Part shown: positions 1 to 7,781 of the stretch, in pieces
Position numbering within the stretch: position 1 is the stretch's first letter
Layout of the letters: each line of letters begins with the position of its first letter
Assembly: GCA_017464345.1 (NCBI GenBank)
Contig: JAFUAH010000014.1
Span: 1 to 32,897, forward strand
Reading direction: 5' to 3'
From: Bacteroidaceae bacterium
Lineage (GTDB): Bacteria; Bacteroidota; Bacteroidia; Bacteroidales; Bacteroidaceae
DNA length: 32,897 nucleotides
Notes under the pieces: generated by a model
Seen by the model: the letters and a program-made list of their open reading frames with translations, nothing else
What the model was told of the DNA's origin: nothing
Database searches by the model: none
Position numbers and translations under genes: made by a program

Positions 1-1
1 G

Positions 2-30
2 AACCCTCTGGTCCGATGGACTGGAGGGTT
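2..30. terminator. Imperfect hairpin, possible terminator
   Basis: The arms AACCCTC and GAGGGTT pair over 7 bp. After a short mismatch an inner GTCC/GGAC stem closes a 3-nt loop. It lies just beyond the stop of the leftward sirtuin operon and could end that transcript, or one entering from the left edge. No clear T-tract follows on the minus strand, so the call is tentative. Confidence 0.35.
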
Positions 31-105
31 TCTGCGTGTTTGCTATAGGGTTACTTATTCTTCTTTATGTTAAGAAAACTGCGAATACTATGGCACAAGG
101 GATGG

Positions 106-954
106 TTAAGGGGCAGCGGACAGAACCTTTTGAATGTCCTCTTGAAAGACGATGTAGCGAGATAGGTCTTTGAGGAAAGGTTGTGACTCGTTGGGATTAA
201 AGCGAATGAGTGTGGTTCGTTTCCACTCTTTTGCCATACGCTCGAAGGGGAAGCGAATGATGACGGGCGTATTGAAGCCTACGCCGAATTCGAGCAGGAG
301 CAGTTGTTTGTCTGAACTTTCTGATACGAACTCTTGATAACGCTCACATTGCTCGTGCCAATGGATATCCTCTACAAAGGTATCGTCACAGCGAAGGTTC
401 ATCGACACGGGGGCATAGGTGTCAGGGACACGCGGAATCATCTCAGTGGGTATGTGGCAATCCCTGATGAGCGGCAATACCAGCTCCACCCACTCCCGAT
501 TATTCCAAGTCTCTTTCGGGTACCCAGACTTGGGCTGGAAGAGTGCGTAGTCGCCTTGCGTGGCAAAGAGGCGATTCTTGTCGAATCCTGCTTTTTCAAA
601 TTGTCCATCCACATTCGTGGTAATGACAAAGTAGTTTTTCCCCTTGACTACATCAAGCAACTGCTGATAAAGTGGCATGGCATCGGGGCGGTAACGAGCG
701 TACCAAATGTGCATGGCCCAACAGGCCCACAGTTCTTCTTCCGTCTTGAAAGGATAGAAAGAGGACGAATAGAGGTCGCTGATACCATAACGCTCAACCC
801 ACGGCCGGAAGTAGTGCATAAACTCAGGACCCGCATACTGTAAGCCTGCAGCCGTGGATAGTCCAGCCCCAGCCCCAATAATGATATTATCGGCCTCGGC
901 TATCAGTTTGTGCAACTGTTCAATTCGTCGTGAGTAATCGTCGGTAGATGTCAT
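106..954 (-). CDS. Class-M-like sirtuin (SirTM), probable protein ADP-ribosyltransferase
   Basis: This is a 282-aa Sir2-fold protein. The NAD-binding GAGAGLST motif is at residues 27-34 and the TNVDGQFEKAGF motif at 113-124. Where ordinary sirtuins have the catalytic His in an LHG motif, this protein reads TQG, with Gln133 in the His position. The usual two CxxC zinc pairs are missing; only isolated Cys166, Cys189 and Cys203 remain. As I recall the family, loss of this His and linkage to a macrodomain gene mark the class M sirtuins, which ADP-ribosylate a lipoylated GcvH-like carrier instead of deacetylating. Its start overlaps the end of the macrodomain gene by 35 nt, so the pair is probably translationally coupled. 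No GcvH-like or lipoate ligase gene lies nearby. Family assignment is firm; the substrate is unknown. Confidence 0.85.
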   Translation of the reverse strand: MTSTDDYSRRIEQLHKLIAEADNIIIGAGAGLSTAAGLQYAGPEFMHYFRPWVERYGISDLYSSSFYPFKTEEELWACWAMHIWYARYRPDAMPLYQQLLDVVKGKNYFVITTNVDGQFEKAGFDKNRLFATQGDYALFQPKSGYPKETWNNREWVELVLPLIRDCHIPTEMIPRVPDTYAPVSMNLRCDDTFVEDIHWHEQCERYQEFVSESSDKQLLLLEFGVGFNTPVIIRFPFERMAKEWKRTTLIRFNPNESQPFLKDLSRYIVFQEDIQKVLSAAP

Positions 955-1729
955 AGTCTTTATCTAGAAAAACATTGAAAACCACTTGGTTGATAGACGA
1001 TGACGGATGTGCAGAGTGCCATGCCTTCACAGTGGCAAGGGCAATATCAGCGGCACGTTTGTTCGGAAAATGGAACACCCCTGTAGAGATACAACAGAAG
1101 GCGATGCTCAGCAGATGATGCTGTTCCGCAAGGTCGAGACAGGAGTGATAGCACTGGGCCAGTTGCTCCTCTTGCTCTCGGCTGGGCAGGTCCGTCTCTA
1201 TGATGGGGCCTACGGTGTGGATGACGTGGTGGGCGGGCAGGTTGTAGCCTCGTGTCATTATGGCTTCGCCCGTCTTCAGGAGTCTGCTCTGTAGTTGGTC
1301 GTAACACTCCTGTCGCAGTTGGATGCCTGCAGCCGAATGGATGCAGTTGTCGATGCAGTTGTGTAGTGGAGCCCAGCAGCCCAGTCCCTGTGCATTGGCG
1401 GCATTTACGATGGCATCCACCTTCAGGCGGGTGATGTCGCCCTGCCAAAGGAGTATTGAAAAATTAGAAAAATGAAAAATTGAAGATTCCCATTCTTCCA
1501 TCCTTCCATCCTTCAATATTTTCACAATCCCCTTGTCCTCAGCCTGCTGTTGCAATTCTGCGTCCTGTGCTTTCAAAAAGTCGTCACTCGCAGGTATCGG
1601 TTCCCTGACGTTCATCAGGGCACGCATCATTCGCTGCTTCTCGACGAGTGAGGTAGGCAGGGCAAATCGCCTGCCATTGTCGGCCATCAGCCGATGCAGG
1701 ATGTAGTCAAGGTTGTCGTTTCTGTCCAT
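920..1729 (-). CDS. Zinc-type macrodomain protein-ADP-ribose hydrolase
   Basis: It is predicted to remove ADP-ribose from proteins, reversing the neighbouring sirtuin. From the chosen start the protein has 269 aa. An N-terminal helical part (residues 1-75, with the family-like RALMNVREP) precedes the macrodomain (about 92-269). The macrodomain contains LLWQGDITRL, DAIVNAAN and the zinc-type segment GLGCWAPLHNCIDNCIH, in which Cys118, His123 and Cys125 are the likely metal ligands. The phosphate-binding loop CCISTGVFHFP is at 212-222. The reading frame extends 13 codons further upstream, into the previous gene. The ATG at 1729 is preferred because it starts 4 nt after that gene's stop. Between GIV and LWQGD the protein carries about ten extra low-complexity residues encoded by purine/pyrimidine repeat arms (see 1452-1517). 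Confidence 0.88.
   Translation of the reverse strand: MDRNDNLDYILHRLMADNGRRFALPTSLVEKQRMMRALMNVREPIPASDDFLKAQDAELQQQAEDKGIVKILKDGRMEEWESSIFHFSNFSILLWQGDITRLKVDAIVNAANAQGLGCWAPLHNCIDNCIHSAAGIQLRQECYDQLQSRLLKTGEAIMTRGYNLPAHHVIHTVGPIIETDLPSREQEEQLAQCYHSCLDLAEQHHLLSIAFCCISTGVFHFPNKRAADIALATVKAWHSAHPSSSINQVVFNVFLDKDYDIYRRLLTTN
1452..1517. repeat. Repeat-arm element inside the macrodomain gene
   Basis: On the plus strand an A-rich arm of GAAAAATT-like units (1452-1485) faces a pyrimidine arm of CTTCCATC units (1492-1516). Both outer ends carry ATTGAA/TTCAAT, so the arms form a degenerate inverted repeat. On the minus strand it is translated in frame as a Phe/Ser/Trp/Glu-rich linker just before the macrodomain. 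It resembles the other unit-built palindromes in this window. Confidence 0.5.
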
Positions 1730-1733
1730 GTTC

Positions 1734-2186
1734 TTAGTTTTTGCTGAATCTCTCGCCCACGAAGCCATCGCCTACGTTGCCCGTAATCAGGTCGAAGTGT
1801 TTCAGCACGGGCGGTGTGGGGCGCAGGTCGTAGTAGTCCATCTCGGCAATGTTCAGCGAGAAGTAGTCTAACTTATCGTAACTGGTGTAGAGGCGAGGCA
1901 GCACCTCATTGTGCTCGTAAATCCACTGCTGGACGTCATCGGGAACGTCGAAACTGACGGTTCCTACGCAACGGACACTTACCTTGTCGGCGTAGGTCAG
2001 CAACTCCACGTTGGGATTAGCCTGCAGTTCCTTCCAGACAGCCTTCTTTCGGGAGGTGGCAAAGTAGAGCGTAGTGCCCTCCTGCTTCATAATCTGGAAT
2101 ACGCGGATTTTAGGAAAGATGCCCTCGCACGTGGCGAAGGCAATCTCGTTGTGGACATTCAAAAAGTCTAATGCCGTTTGTAACAT
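1734..2186 (-). CDS. Pyridoxamine 5'-phosphate oxidase-like flavin protein
   Basis: This 150-aa protein looks like a single split-barrel flavin-binding domain of the PNPOx-like superfamily. The opening helix ALDFLNVHNEIAFATCEG is followed by a beta-rich core with PKIRVFQIM and LYFATSRKKAVWKEL, the usual FMN-phosphate contact region, and then NPNVELLTYADKVSVRCVG. It is too short and divergent to be PdxH itself. Small members of this family bind FMN or F420 and often act as quinone or nitro reductases, or only as flavin carriers. It starts 6 nt after the cupin stop and sits four bases before the macrodomain start, so it is in the middle of one operon. The location under an HxlR regulator suggests a role in electrophile or oxidative stress; the reaction is unknown. 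Confidence 0.75.
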   Translation of the reverse strand: MLQTALDFLNVHNEIAFATCEGIFPKIRVFQIMKQEGTTLYFATSRKKAVWKELQANPNVELLTYADKVSVRCVGTVSFDVPDDVQQWIYEHNEVLPRLYTSYDKLDYFSLNIAEMDYYDLRPTPPVLKHFDLITGNVGDGFVGERFSKN

Positions 2187-2192
2187 AATCCA

Positions 2193-2648
2193 TTACCAGT
2201 TAAGCGGTTCTTGCAAAATGTTGCCGTCGGTCATGGGGCTGTCAGCCTCGGTAAAGGCATTGGCCTTATACTGGATACAGAGCATCGTGAGGTTCTCGCA
2301 GCCAGTGTTCTTCAGTGCACGCTTACCATCGGGAGCCACACGGATGATACTACCTTCGCTGACCGGGAAGATGTCACCGTCCACCTGATACTGGCCTTCA
2401 CCCTTCAGGATGATGTAAAGCTCTTCATGAGTCTTATGCGTATGGAGGAAGCCGCTGTCCTGACCCGGAACCAATGTCTGGAATGACAGTTCACTGCCCG
2501 TAGTCCCCAAGGCCTGTCCTGCGAACACCTTTCCCTGGATGGTCATGTCCGGTCCCATCGGCAGCTCGTGCTCAATAATCTCACTCATCTTACCTACGCT
2601 TACCGCGCTGTAGTTTTTCCCCGTCTTAATGGTCTCAATCTTTTTCAT
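2193..2648 (-). CDS. Cupin-domain protein
   Basis: This is a 151-aa single-domain cupin. Motif 1 is complete (HTHKTHEELYIILKGEG), with metal ligands His-x-His and Glu. In motif 2 (PDGKRALKNTG) the usual final His is replaced by Ala, so any metal site would have only three protein ligands. It is the first gene of the leftward operon, directly after a TAnnTTTG promoter that is divergent from the HxlR gene. Cupins are functionally diverse (dioxygenases, isomerases, sensors), so no substrate can be assigned. The start MKKIETIKTG is the first Met in the frame and lies about 45 nt from the promoter. Confidence 0.8.
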   Translation of the reverse strand: MKKIETIKTGKNYSAVSVGKMSEIIEHELPMGPDMTIQGKVFAGQALGTTGSELSFQTLVPGQDSGFLHTHKTHEELYIILKGEGQYQVDGDIFPVSEGSIIRVAPDGKRALKNTGCENLTMLCIQYKANAFTEADSPMTDGNILQEPLNW

Positions 2649-2695
2649 GCGTCTTTATCAATTAAAAGTGTTACTAATGTTTTGTTTTGACACTG

Positions 2696-2726
2696 CAAAG
2701 GTACGGCAAGTTCCTCATCCGTGCAA
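2696..2726 (-). promoter_or_regulatory. Promoter of the cupin-PNPOx-macrodomain-sirtuin operon
   Basis: On the minus strand a TTG (2724-2726) is followed 20 nt later by TACCTTTG (2696-2703), the Bacteroidetes -33/-7 arrangement. The cupin ATG is about 45 nt downstream. Confidence 0.7.
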
Positions 2727-2748
2727 GAGGGCACTTTCTCGTTTCATA

Positions 2749-2762
2749 GTTACCAAATGGTA
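2749..2762. promoter_or_regulatory. Dyad TACC-AAAT-GGTA, possible HxlR operator
   Basis: A GTTACC half-site (2749-2754) runs into the dyad TACCAAATGGTA (2751-2762), upstream of the -33 box of the cupin operon promoter. The same GTTACC/GGTAAC half-site recurs in the hxlR promoter dyad about 85 nt away, as expected for a regulator acting on both divergent promoters. Confidence 0.4.
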
Positions 2763-2834
2763 GGAATTGGCGAAAAGCGAGGGATGGGCCGGAATCGCTT
2801 TAACTTATATTAACACATTGCATGTCCGCCACTT

Positions 2835-2855
2835 GGTAACTTTTCGTTACCTTTG
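2835..2855 (+). promoter_or_regulatory. HxlR-gene promoter with overlapping dyad GGTAAC-N5-GTTACC
   Basis: The perfect dyad GGTAAC (2835-2840) and GTTACC (2846-2851) overlaps a TACCTTTG -7 box (2848-2855), 28 nt before the regulator's ATG. Binding there would block polymerase, so autoregulation is likely. No good TTG lies at the expected -33 position. Confidence 0.5.
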
Positions 2856-2882
2856 CGATGAAATGGCAAATAGCAAGTAACT

Positions 2883-3239
2883 ATGGCAGACATTAAGGCA
2901 GCGTATTTGGCCTGTCCCATCAGGCAAGTCATCAGCCGCTTCGGCGACAAGTGGTCATTGTTGGTGCTCTATACCCTCAACGAGAGCGATACTGGCGTGA
3001 TGCGCTTCAACGAACTTCGTCGCCAGATGTCCGACTGCTCGCAGAAGATGCTCTCCCAGACACTGAAGAATCTGGAACAGAACAATCTGGTACATCGCGA
3101 GGTCTATCCCGAAGTGCCGCCGCGCGTGGAGTACTCCCTGACCCCTATCGGCAAGTCTCTGATGCCCTCCATCACCGCCCTCATCGCCTGGGCCAAGGAA
3201 CATTTCGACGACGTCGTAATCCATCAAATCATCATTTGA
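2883..3239 (+). CDS. HxlR-family winged-helix transcriptional regulator
   Basis: This is a 118-aa single-domain winged-helix protein of the HxlR type: CPIRQVISRFGDKWSLLVLY, then MRFNELRRQM, SQKMLSQTLKNLEQ (the recognition helix region) and VPPRVEYSLTPIG. Cys11 lies just before the first helix, where thiol-sensing members such as YodB and HypR have their reactive cysteine; a second Cys is in the SDCSQKM segment. This supports a redox or electrophile sensor, by inference only. The gene is divergent from the cupin-to-sirtuin operon, with shared dyads between them, so that operon is the probable target. Its last 8 nt overlap the convergent sulfatase gene. Confidence 0.88.
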   Translation: MADIKAAYLACPIRQVISRFGDKWSLLVLYTLNESDTGVMRFNELRRQMSDCSQKMLSQTLKNLEQNNLVHREVYPEVPPRVEYSLTPIGKSLMPSITALIAWAKEHFDDVVIHQIII

Positions 3240-4719
3240 TGCGCTCGGCCTCAAGGGCAGCTTGCATCTTTTGGGCTAGTTTCTGGTGTTTACCGATGAC
3301 GTTTAGTTCCTGCATGCGGTCAGAGCGAAGATCGAAGAGGGAGAGGGTATCGACGATGCCCATCTCGTTGCCGGTGATGCTTCGCTTGGCCCCCTTGTAG
3401 GCCGGGAGCAGGGCGTACTCGTCAGTGCGATAGCCCAGACGACCAACGGCTTCGATGACCATGCCCTTGCGCCCTTTCTTTGTCTTTCCGAGGAAAGCCT
3501 TGAGGTGGTTCTCGGAGTCCAGCCCTTCGGGGATGGACTGGCCGAGCATACTGGCAAAGGAGGCCAAGAGGTCTTGCTGGGCCACCAGTGCATCGGAGGT
3601 GACGGGACGGATGTGGCCTTTCCAATAGACGAAGAAGGGCACGCGCGTACCGGCCTCGTAGAGACTGTACTTGCCACCCCGGTAACCGCCGTTCATGTCG
3701 TGATTGCCTACGAGTTCTGCCGCCTGGTCGTTGTAGCCATCGTCAAGGACGGGGCCATTGTCACTGGAGAAGATGACGATGGTGTTCTCCAGCAATCCCT
3801 TTTCCTCCAACTTGTGGATAACTTCTCCGACGCACCAATCGGCTTCGACGATAACATCGCCACGCGGTCCCATCGTTGTGCTCCCCTCGAAGCGTGGATT
3901 CGGGATGCGGGGCACGTGTGGCTCATGCAGACCATAGTAGAGGAAGAAGGGCTGTTCGCCGTTCTGCAGGTCGAGGAAGGCCTTTACTTTATCCACGAGG
4001 AAGTTTGCCATCTCATCGTCCTTCCATAGCGCAGTCTTTCCGCCTCGCATGAAACCGATGCGCGGGATGCCATTGATGACGGTGTTGTTGTGCCCGTGCG
4101 AAGGAGTGACTCTGGTCATGAGTTCAGGGTTAGTGACACCCGTCGGCTGTCCTTCGAAATTCTTCTTGTAGCTCACCTCTATGGGGTCGTTGGGGTCAAG
4201 GCCTACGACGTCGCCGTTCTCAACATAGACGCAGGGCACACGATCGACGGTGGCGGGGAGGATGCACGAATAGTCGAACCCGATTTCGTTGGGGCCGGGT
4301 TTTATGGTGTGGTTCCAATCGACTTTGCCCTGGCCGATGCCCAGATGCCACTTGCCGATGGCTCCCGTCCGATAGCCTGCGTTCTGGAACATACGGGCGA
4401 TGGTGAACTGCTCTTCGCCGATAATCAGGGGAGCATCGCCGGGCAGTATGTTGGCCTTCTTGCGCCAGGGGTAGATGCCCGTCATCAGTCCGTAACGGCT
4501 GGGGGTGGAGGTGGCCGAGGACGCATGTCCGTTGGTCAGGCATACACCGCCCCGGGCCAGGCGGTCGATGTTGGGGGTACTGATGGTTTGACTGCCGTAG
4601 GCACTGACATCACCATAGCCCAGGTCGTCGGCGATGATAAGGAGAACGTTTGGGTGCTGCTGCGCCCAAAGGGGTAGGGCAGAGAGGCTGCCGAGGGCGG
4701 TTAAGAGGAGGTTCTTCAT
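3232..4719 (-). CDS. Secreted Ser-type sulfatase (arylsulfatase family S1)
   Basis: It hydrolyses sulfate esters, probably on host or dietary glycans. The mature-form motifs are clear: metal-binding DDLGYGD at 31-37; the sulfatase signature STPSR at 71-75, where Ser71 would be oxidised to formylglycine by an anaerobic sulfatase-maturing enzyme; GAIGKWHLG with Lys123 and His125; and SSDNGP later on. The 495-aa length is normal for the family. An upstream in-frame Met adds 13 residues, but MKNLLLTALGSLSALPLWAQ is a typical signal peptide, so the ATG at 4719 was chosen. It lies 57 nt after the MscS gene on the same strand and may share its transcript. The exact substrate cannot be read from sequence, and no SusC/SusD pair is nearby. 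Confidence 0.9.
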   Translation of the reverse strand: MKNLLLTALGSLSALPLWAQQHPNVLLIIADDLGYGDVSAYGSQTISTPNIDRLARGGVCLTNGHASSATSTPSRYGLMTGIYPWRKKANILPGDAPLIIGEEQFTIARMFQNAGYRTGAIGKWHLGIGQGKVDWNHTIKPGPNEIGFDYSCILPATVDRVPCVYVENGDVVGLDPNDPIEVSYKKNFEGQPTGVTNPELMTRVTPSHGHNNTVINGIPRIGFMRGGKTALWKDDEMANFLVDKVKAFLDLQNGEQPFFLYYGLHEPHVPRIPNPRFEGSTTMGPRGDVIVEADWCVGEVIHKLEEKGLLENTIVIFSSDNGPVLDDGYNDQAAELVGNHDMNGGYRGGKYSLYEAGTRVPFFVYWKGHIRPVTSDALVAQQDLLASFASMLGQSIPEGLDSENHLKAFLGKTKKGRKGMVIEAVGRLGYRTDEYALLPAYKGAKRSITGNEMGIVDTLSLFDLRSDRMQELNVIGKHQKLAQKMQAALEAERIK

Positions 4720-4776
4720 GCTTTTTCTATTTTTGTTGCTGTGGCGAATCCTCAGCACACAGGAGTGGTGTAAGCG

Positions 4777-7398
4777 CTACTGGATGATGTGTATGTCGCT
4801 TTGTGGGAATGGAATCTCGATATGGTTCTCGTTCAATGTATTGTAGATAGCCTCTTTGACTCGGGCGGTGAGACCATACTTCTCTTCGACGAGCATCCAG
4901 ATGAACACTTTCAGATCGACGCTGCTGGCTCCGAAGTCGGCGAAGCGAACTACGATGGGGCGCTCGGGATCCGTCAGAGGTTGTTCGGCAGCGTTTTTCT
5001 CCTGGCAGATGGGTGTCAGGGCCTCGATGAGCATGCGGCGTACGGCATCCACGTTGGTACCGTAGGCAACTCCGACTGGGATGCTTATCATTTCGTAGCT
5101 GTGGTTGCGTGTCATGTTCTTGAAGTTCTTGCTGAAGAGTGCCTTGTTGAGGAAAGCAATGACACAACCGTCGCCCGTGATGACCTGTGTGCTCTGATAC
5201 GTGATGCTCTCCACCTTGCCCGTGATGCCGTCGCACTCGATGTAGTCGCCCACGCGCAGTCGGCCCGTCATGAGCGAGAGCCCGTAGAAGAAGTTTTCGA
5301 TGAGGTCCTGCATGGCGAAACCCAGACCCGTGGCCAAGCCGGCCGTGACGATGCTGATGCCCGACTTGGGGACATTGAGGATGACCAGGACGATGATGAA
5401 GTAGAGGCCCCAGGTGAGGATGGCAATGACGTTCTTGGCCAGTGTCAGGTTGAGCACATCGTCTTGTGCAGCCGTCTTTTTACGATAGCTGACGTAGAAA
5501 CTGCGAATGGCGTAGTTGAAATAGCCGAAGATGAACCACAGGGCAGCCACTTGGCACAACTTGAAGAGGGAGACCTGTATGAGGTCCTTCTGATTGATGA
5601 AGTTGGTGAAGAAAGCTTTTTGGCAGACGCTGGTCATTTCGAAAATCTCAGCGGCCCAGTATATGCTGAAGAGCACGGAACCGACAGCTAGGATGGGCAC
5701 GATGGTTCGCTTTACGAAGTCGTAGATCCAGGTCTTGGTGATGTATTCTCCCTGTTCCATTTCATGGAGCAGGGACTTTTTTATGGCCTCGTCAGTGTTA
5801 CCCGAGCCGCCAATTTTGTGCAGCATGTATCTGTGTTCAAACATCTCCATCAGGTCATAGAAGCAGGTGATGGTCGTGATGGCCGCCAACTGGAATGTCC
5901 ACCAAATCATAATCTGCACGGCCAGCAGTGTGTATCCTATCCATGCTGCCAGGCAGGAGACTACCATGACGATGTTGGTCACATAGGTATAGACCATGTC
6001 GAGCATGGGCAGGTGTTGCCGATGCCGGCGGGCCAGCCACAGCTGCCACAGGGTGAAACCGAGCAATATAGGGGGGAAGAGCAGGTTGAGCACGCTGTCG
6101 GGGATGAGCAAGATGCGGAACATGACGACGATGAAGGACAGCATGAGCAGGGGCAGGTAGATGAGCGTGGCGTGCAGCATGTCGCGCCCCTTGAGCCGGA
6201 TGTAGAGCGAGAGGAAAATGACCTCCATCAGCCATGCCGTGTTGATGATGAGCCGGGCCCCCATCTTCACGGAATCAGTGGGCATGAAGGAGCGCAGCAC
6301 CATGACGACGATGGCGAAGAGTGCTGTGCCGATGACCAGTGTGAGCATCTGGCGGCGCACCTTATTGTCCGTGCCGAGCCAGTGCTTCGGCATGAGCCAG
6401 CGCAGTACAACGTAGGTAATGAGCATGGCCAGCGAGAGATAGAGCAGGACAAAGATGGTGATGAAGAGTACGGAGGCACCACGCCATTCCGAGTACTGAC
6501 TGGTATGGCCCTCGAAGGGCTTGTATTTGTTGGAGACAGCACGCTGGGCCTGTGCGATGTATCGGGACAGGTTCGAGAGTATGGTGAAGTAGTTGCTGCC
6601 ACCATGCGTGAAGATGTTGTCCTGCAGTATCTTGTAGCGAGCCTGTGCGAATGCATTCAGGCGCTCCACCTTCTCCTGCACGCTCTTATAGTACGTGCTT
6701 TCATTCTCCATGGTCTCCAGAAACTGCTGCATGTTGTCCCGCAGTGTCTGGGCATATTCCAGACAGGCCTCCCTGTCTTCCAGCTGCTGTCCGGTCAGGT
6801 AGAGCGGTTCGTGGTTCATGTTCTCCTCAGCCTCTTGTTGGCGAGATATGGGCATGGGCGGAATCGTGTCCCCAGCCTCTGCCAGCGAGTCGATGCGTGA
6901 TGCCAGCGAGTCGATGGCCTGCAGCAGTATGCTGTCGCTCTCGGTCAGCACCTCTTCGTCCGCCTTGTCTACGGGCGGCATGCTCTTCAGCGAGGCTATG
7001 AGCGCGTCGTAGCGCTCAATGTCGCGTTGCAGCCGTGCGATGCGCTTGCCGTAAGCATGAAACTTATTCGAAGTCCCTCCCTTGGCATTCACCTCGCGAT
7101 AGAGGTTAGTGGCCTGCTGGCAGGCGTAGGCCATGTCGAAGGTGTTGTCCATTGACTGTGAGTAGAGCATCAGCCCGATTTGTTCACATCGGTTCATGTA
7201 CGACACCAGCTGTTGGTGCTGCATGGCTCCCTGCTGTTCATACATCTGCATGAACATCTGCTGCTTCTCGTAATCTGCTGCCAGTTCGGCCCGCAGAACA
7301 CCCAGTGTCCGGGCCAGGTCTTTCTCTTTCAGTACGGCGTGGCCCGGGGCGACAAACAGGAGCAACAGGGCCAGCATGAGGAATATTTTCTTCGTCAT
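4777..7398 (-). CDS. Large MscS-family mechanosensitive channel
   Basis: This is an 873-aa inner-membrane channel predicted to release solutes on hypo-osmotic shock. A signal peptide (MTKKIFLMLALLLLFVAPG) is followed by a mostly helical periplasmic region of about 300 residues, then about ten hydrophobic segments. The C-terminal MscS core has the pore helix SIVTAGLATGLGFAMQDLIE, the beta domain GRLRVGDYIECDGITGKVE and the cytoplasmic IPVGVAYGTNVDAVRRML segment. It is much longer than E. coli MscS and resembles the MscK/YbdG-like large members. The frame is open to 7431, but a minus-strand TACCTTTG box at 7429-7436 puts the transcript start downstream of that Met; the ATG at 7398 begins the signal peptide. 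Confidence 0.9.
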   Translation of the reverse strand: MTKKIFLMLALLLLFVAPGHAVLKEKDLARTLGVLRAELAADYEKQQMFMQMYEQQGAMQHQQLVSYMNRCEQIGLMLYSQSMDNTFDMAYACQQATNLYREVNAKGGTSNKFHAYGKRIARLQRDIERYDALIASLKSMPPVDKADEEVLTESDSILLQAIDSLASRIDSLAEAGDTIPPMPISRQQEAEENMNHEPLYLTGQQLEDREACLEYAQTLRDNMQQFLETMENESTYYKSVQEKVERLNAFAQARYKILQDNIFTHGGSNYFTILSNLSRYIAQAQRAVSNKYKPFEGHTSQYSEWRGASVLFITIFVLLYLSLAMLITYVVLRWLMPKHWLGTDNKVRRQMLTLVIGTALFAIVVMVLRSFMPTDSVKMGARLIINTAWLMEVIFLSLYIRLKGRDMLHATLIYLPLLMLSFIVVMFRILLIPDSVLNLLFPPILLGFTLWQLWLARRHRQHLPMLDMVYTYVTNIVMVVSCLAAWIGYTLLAVQIMIWWTFQLAAITTITCFYDLMEMFEHRYMLHKIGGSGNTDEAIKKSLLHEMEQGEYITKTWIYDFVKRTIVPILAVGSVLFSIYWAAEIFEMTSVCQKAFFTNFINQKDLIQVSLFKLCQVAALWFIFGYFNYAIRSFYVSYRKKTAAQDDVLNLTLAKNVIAILTWGLYFIIVLVILNVPKSGISIVTAGLATGLGFAMQDLIENFFYGLSLMTGRLRVGDYIECDGITGKVESITYQSTQVITGDGCVIAFLNKALFSKNFKNMTRNHSYEMISIPVGVAYGTNVDAVRRMLIEALTPICQEKNAAEQPLTDPERPIVVRFADFGASSVDLKVFIWMLVEEKYGLTARVKEAIYNTLNENHIEIPFPQSDIHIIQ

Positions 7399-7428
7399 GG
7401 AGTTATAGTAGTTTGCATAATATGTGTG

Positions 7429-7436
7429 CAAAGGTA
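7429..7436 (-). promoter_or_regulatory. -7 box of the mscS-like gene
   Basis: TACCTTTG on the minus strand, about 30 nt before the chosen start. The expected -33 position lacks a good TTG, so this is only a partial promoter match. Confidence 0.5.
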
Positions 7437-7548
7437 ATGCAAAATAATGAGATATAAAGCAGAAAAGCTGTTTTTTCGCATTTCATCGACTTTTTTTCGT
7501 CTCATGCTCATCTCCCTTGCACATCCCTTTCAGGAGGGCAAATATAAT

Positions 7549-7571
7549 AAAATTACCACTTTTATGCGAAA
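7549..7571. repeat. Left copy of a 23-bp inverted repeat
   Basis: It is the reverse complement of 7851-7873 with one mismatch in 23. The pair is separated by 279 nt. See the finding on a possible invertible promoter. Confidence 0.85.
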
Positions 7572-7693
7572 TGGTTTTCTCCATAATCGTCTGTGTATCC
7601 GTTTGAAAAGGGCTAAAATAGGAATCCTTCCCCCTATTGTTGAGGCGTACCCCTGTCTATGTCCGCCATCCTCATATTTCGCGGAGAAGTCAC

Positions 7694-7781
7694 GCACCTA
7701 ATTGAATGAGCCAATGCATCTAATTGAAAAGGCCAGCGCATTTAATTGAATGAGCCTGTTCTACTAACTGAATCAAGCAAG
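7694..7781. repeat. 22-nt tandem repeat, four units
   Basis: Units begin at 7694, 7716, 7738 and 7760. The first three share GCAYYTAATTGAA and a GGCC/GAGCC-like end; the fourth is degenerate (CTACTAACTGAA core). The spacing is exactly 22 nt, about two helical turns. A related three-unit array lies before purA. Confidence 0.8.

Noticed and set aside
5764-6900. Long plus-strand frame opposite the MscS gene
   Set aside because: It is a shadow frame with low-complexity Asp, Glu, Gln and His content; the minus-strand channel is clear.
7447-7701. 84-aa open frame on the plus strand
   Set aside because: It has no family resemblance or start context, and it crosses an inverted-repeat copy.
7694-7781. 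CRISPR array
   Set aside because: The whole 22-nt unit varies and there is no alternation of constant repeat and unique spacer; no cas gene is near.
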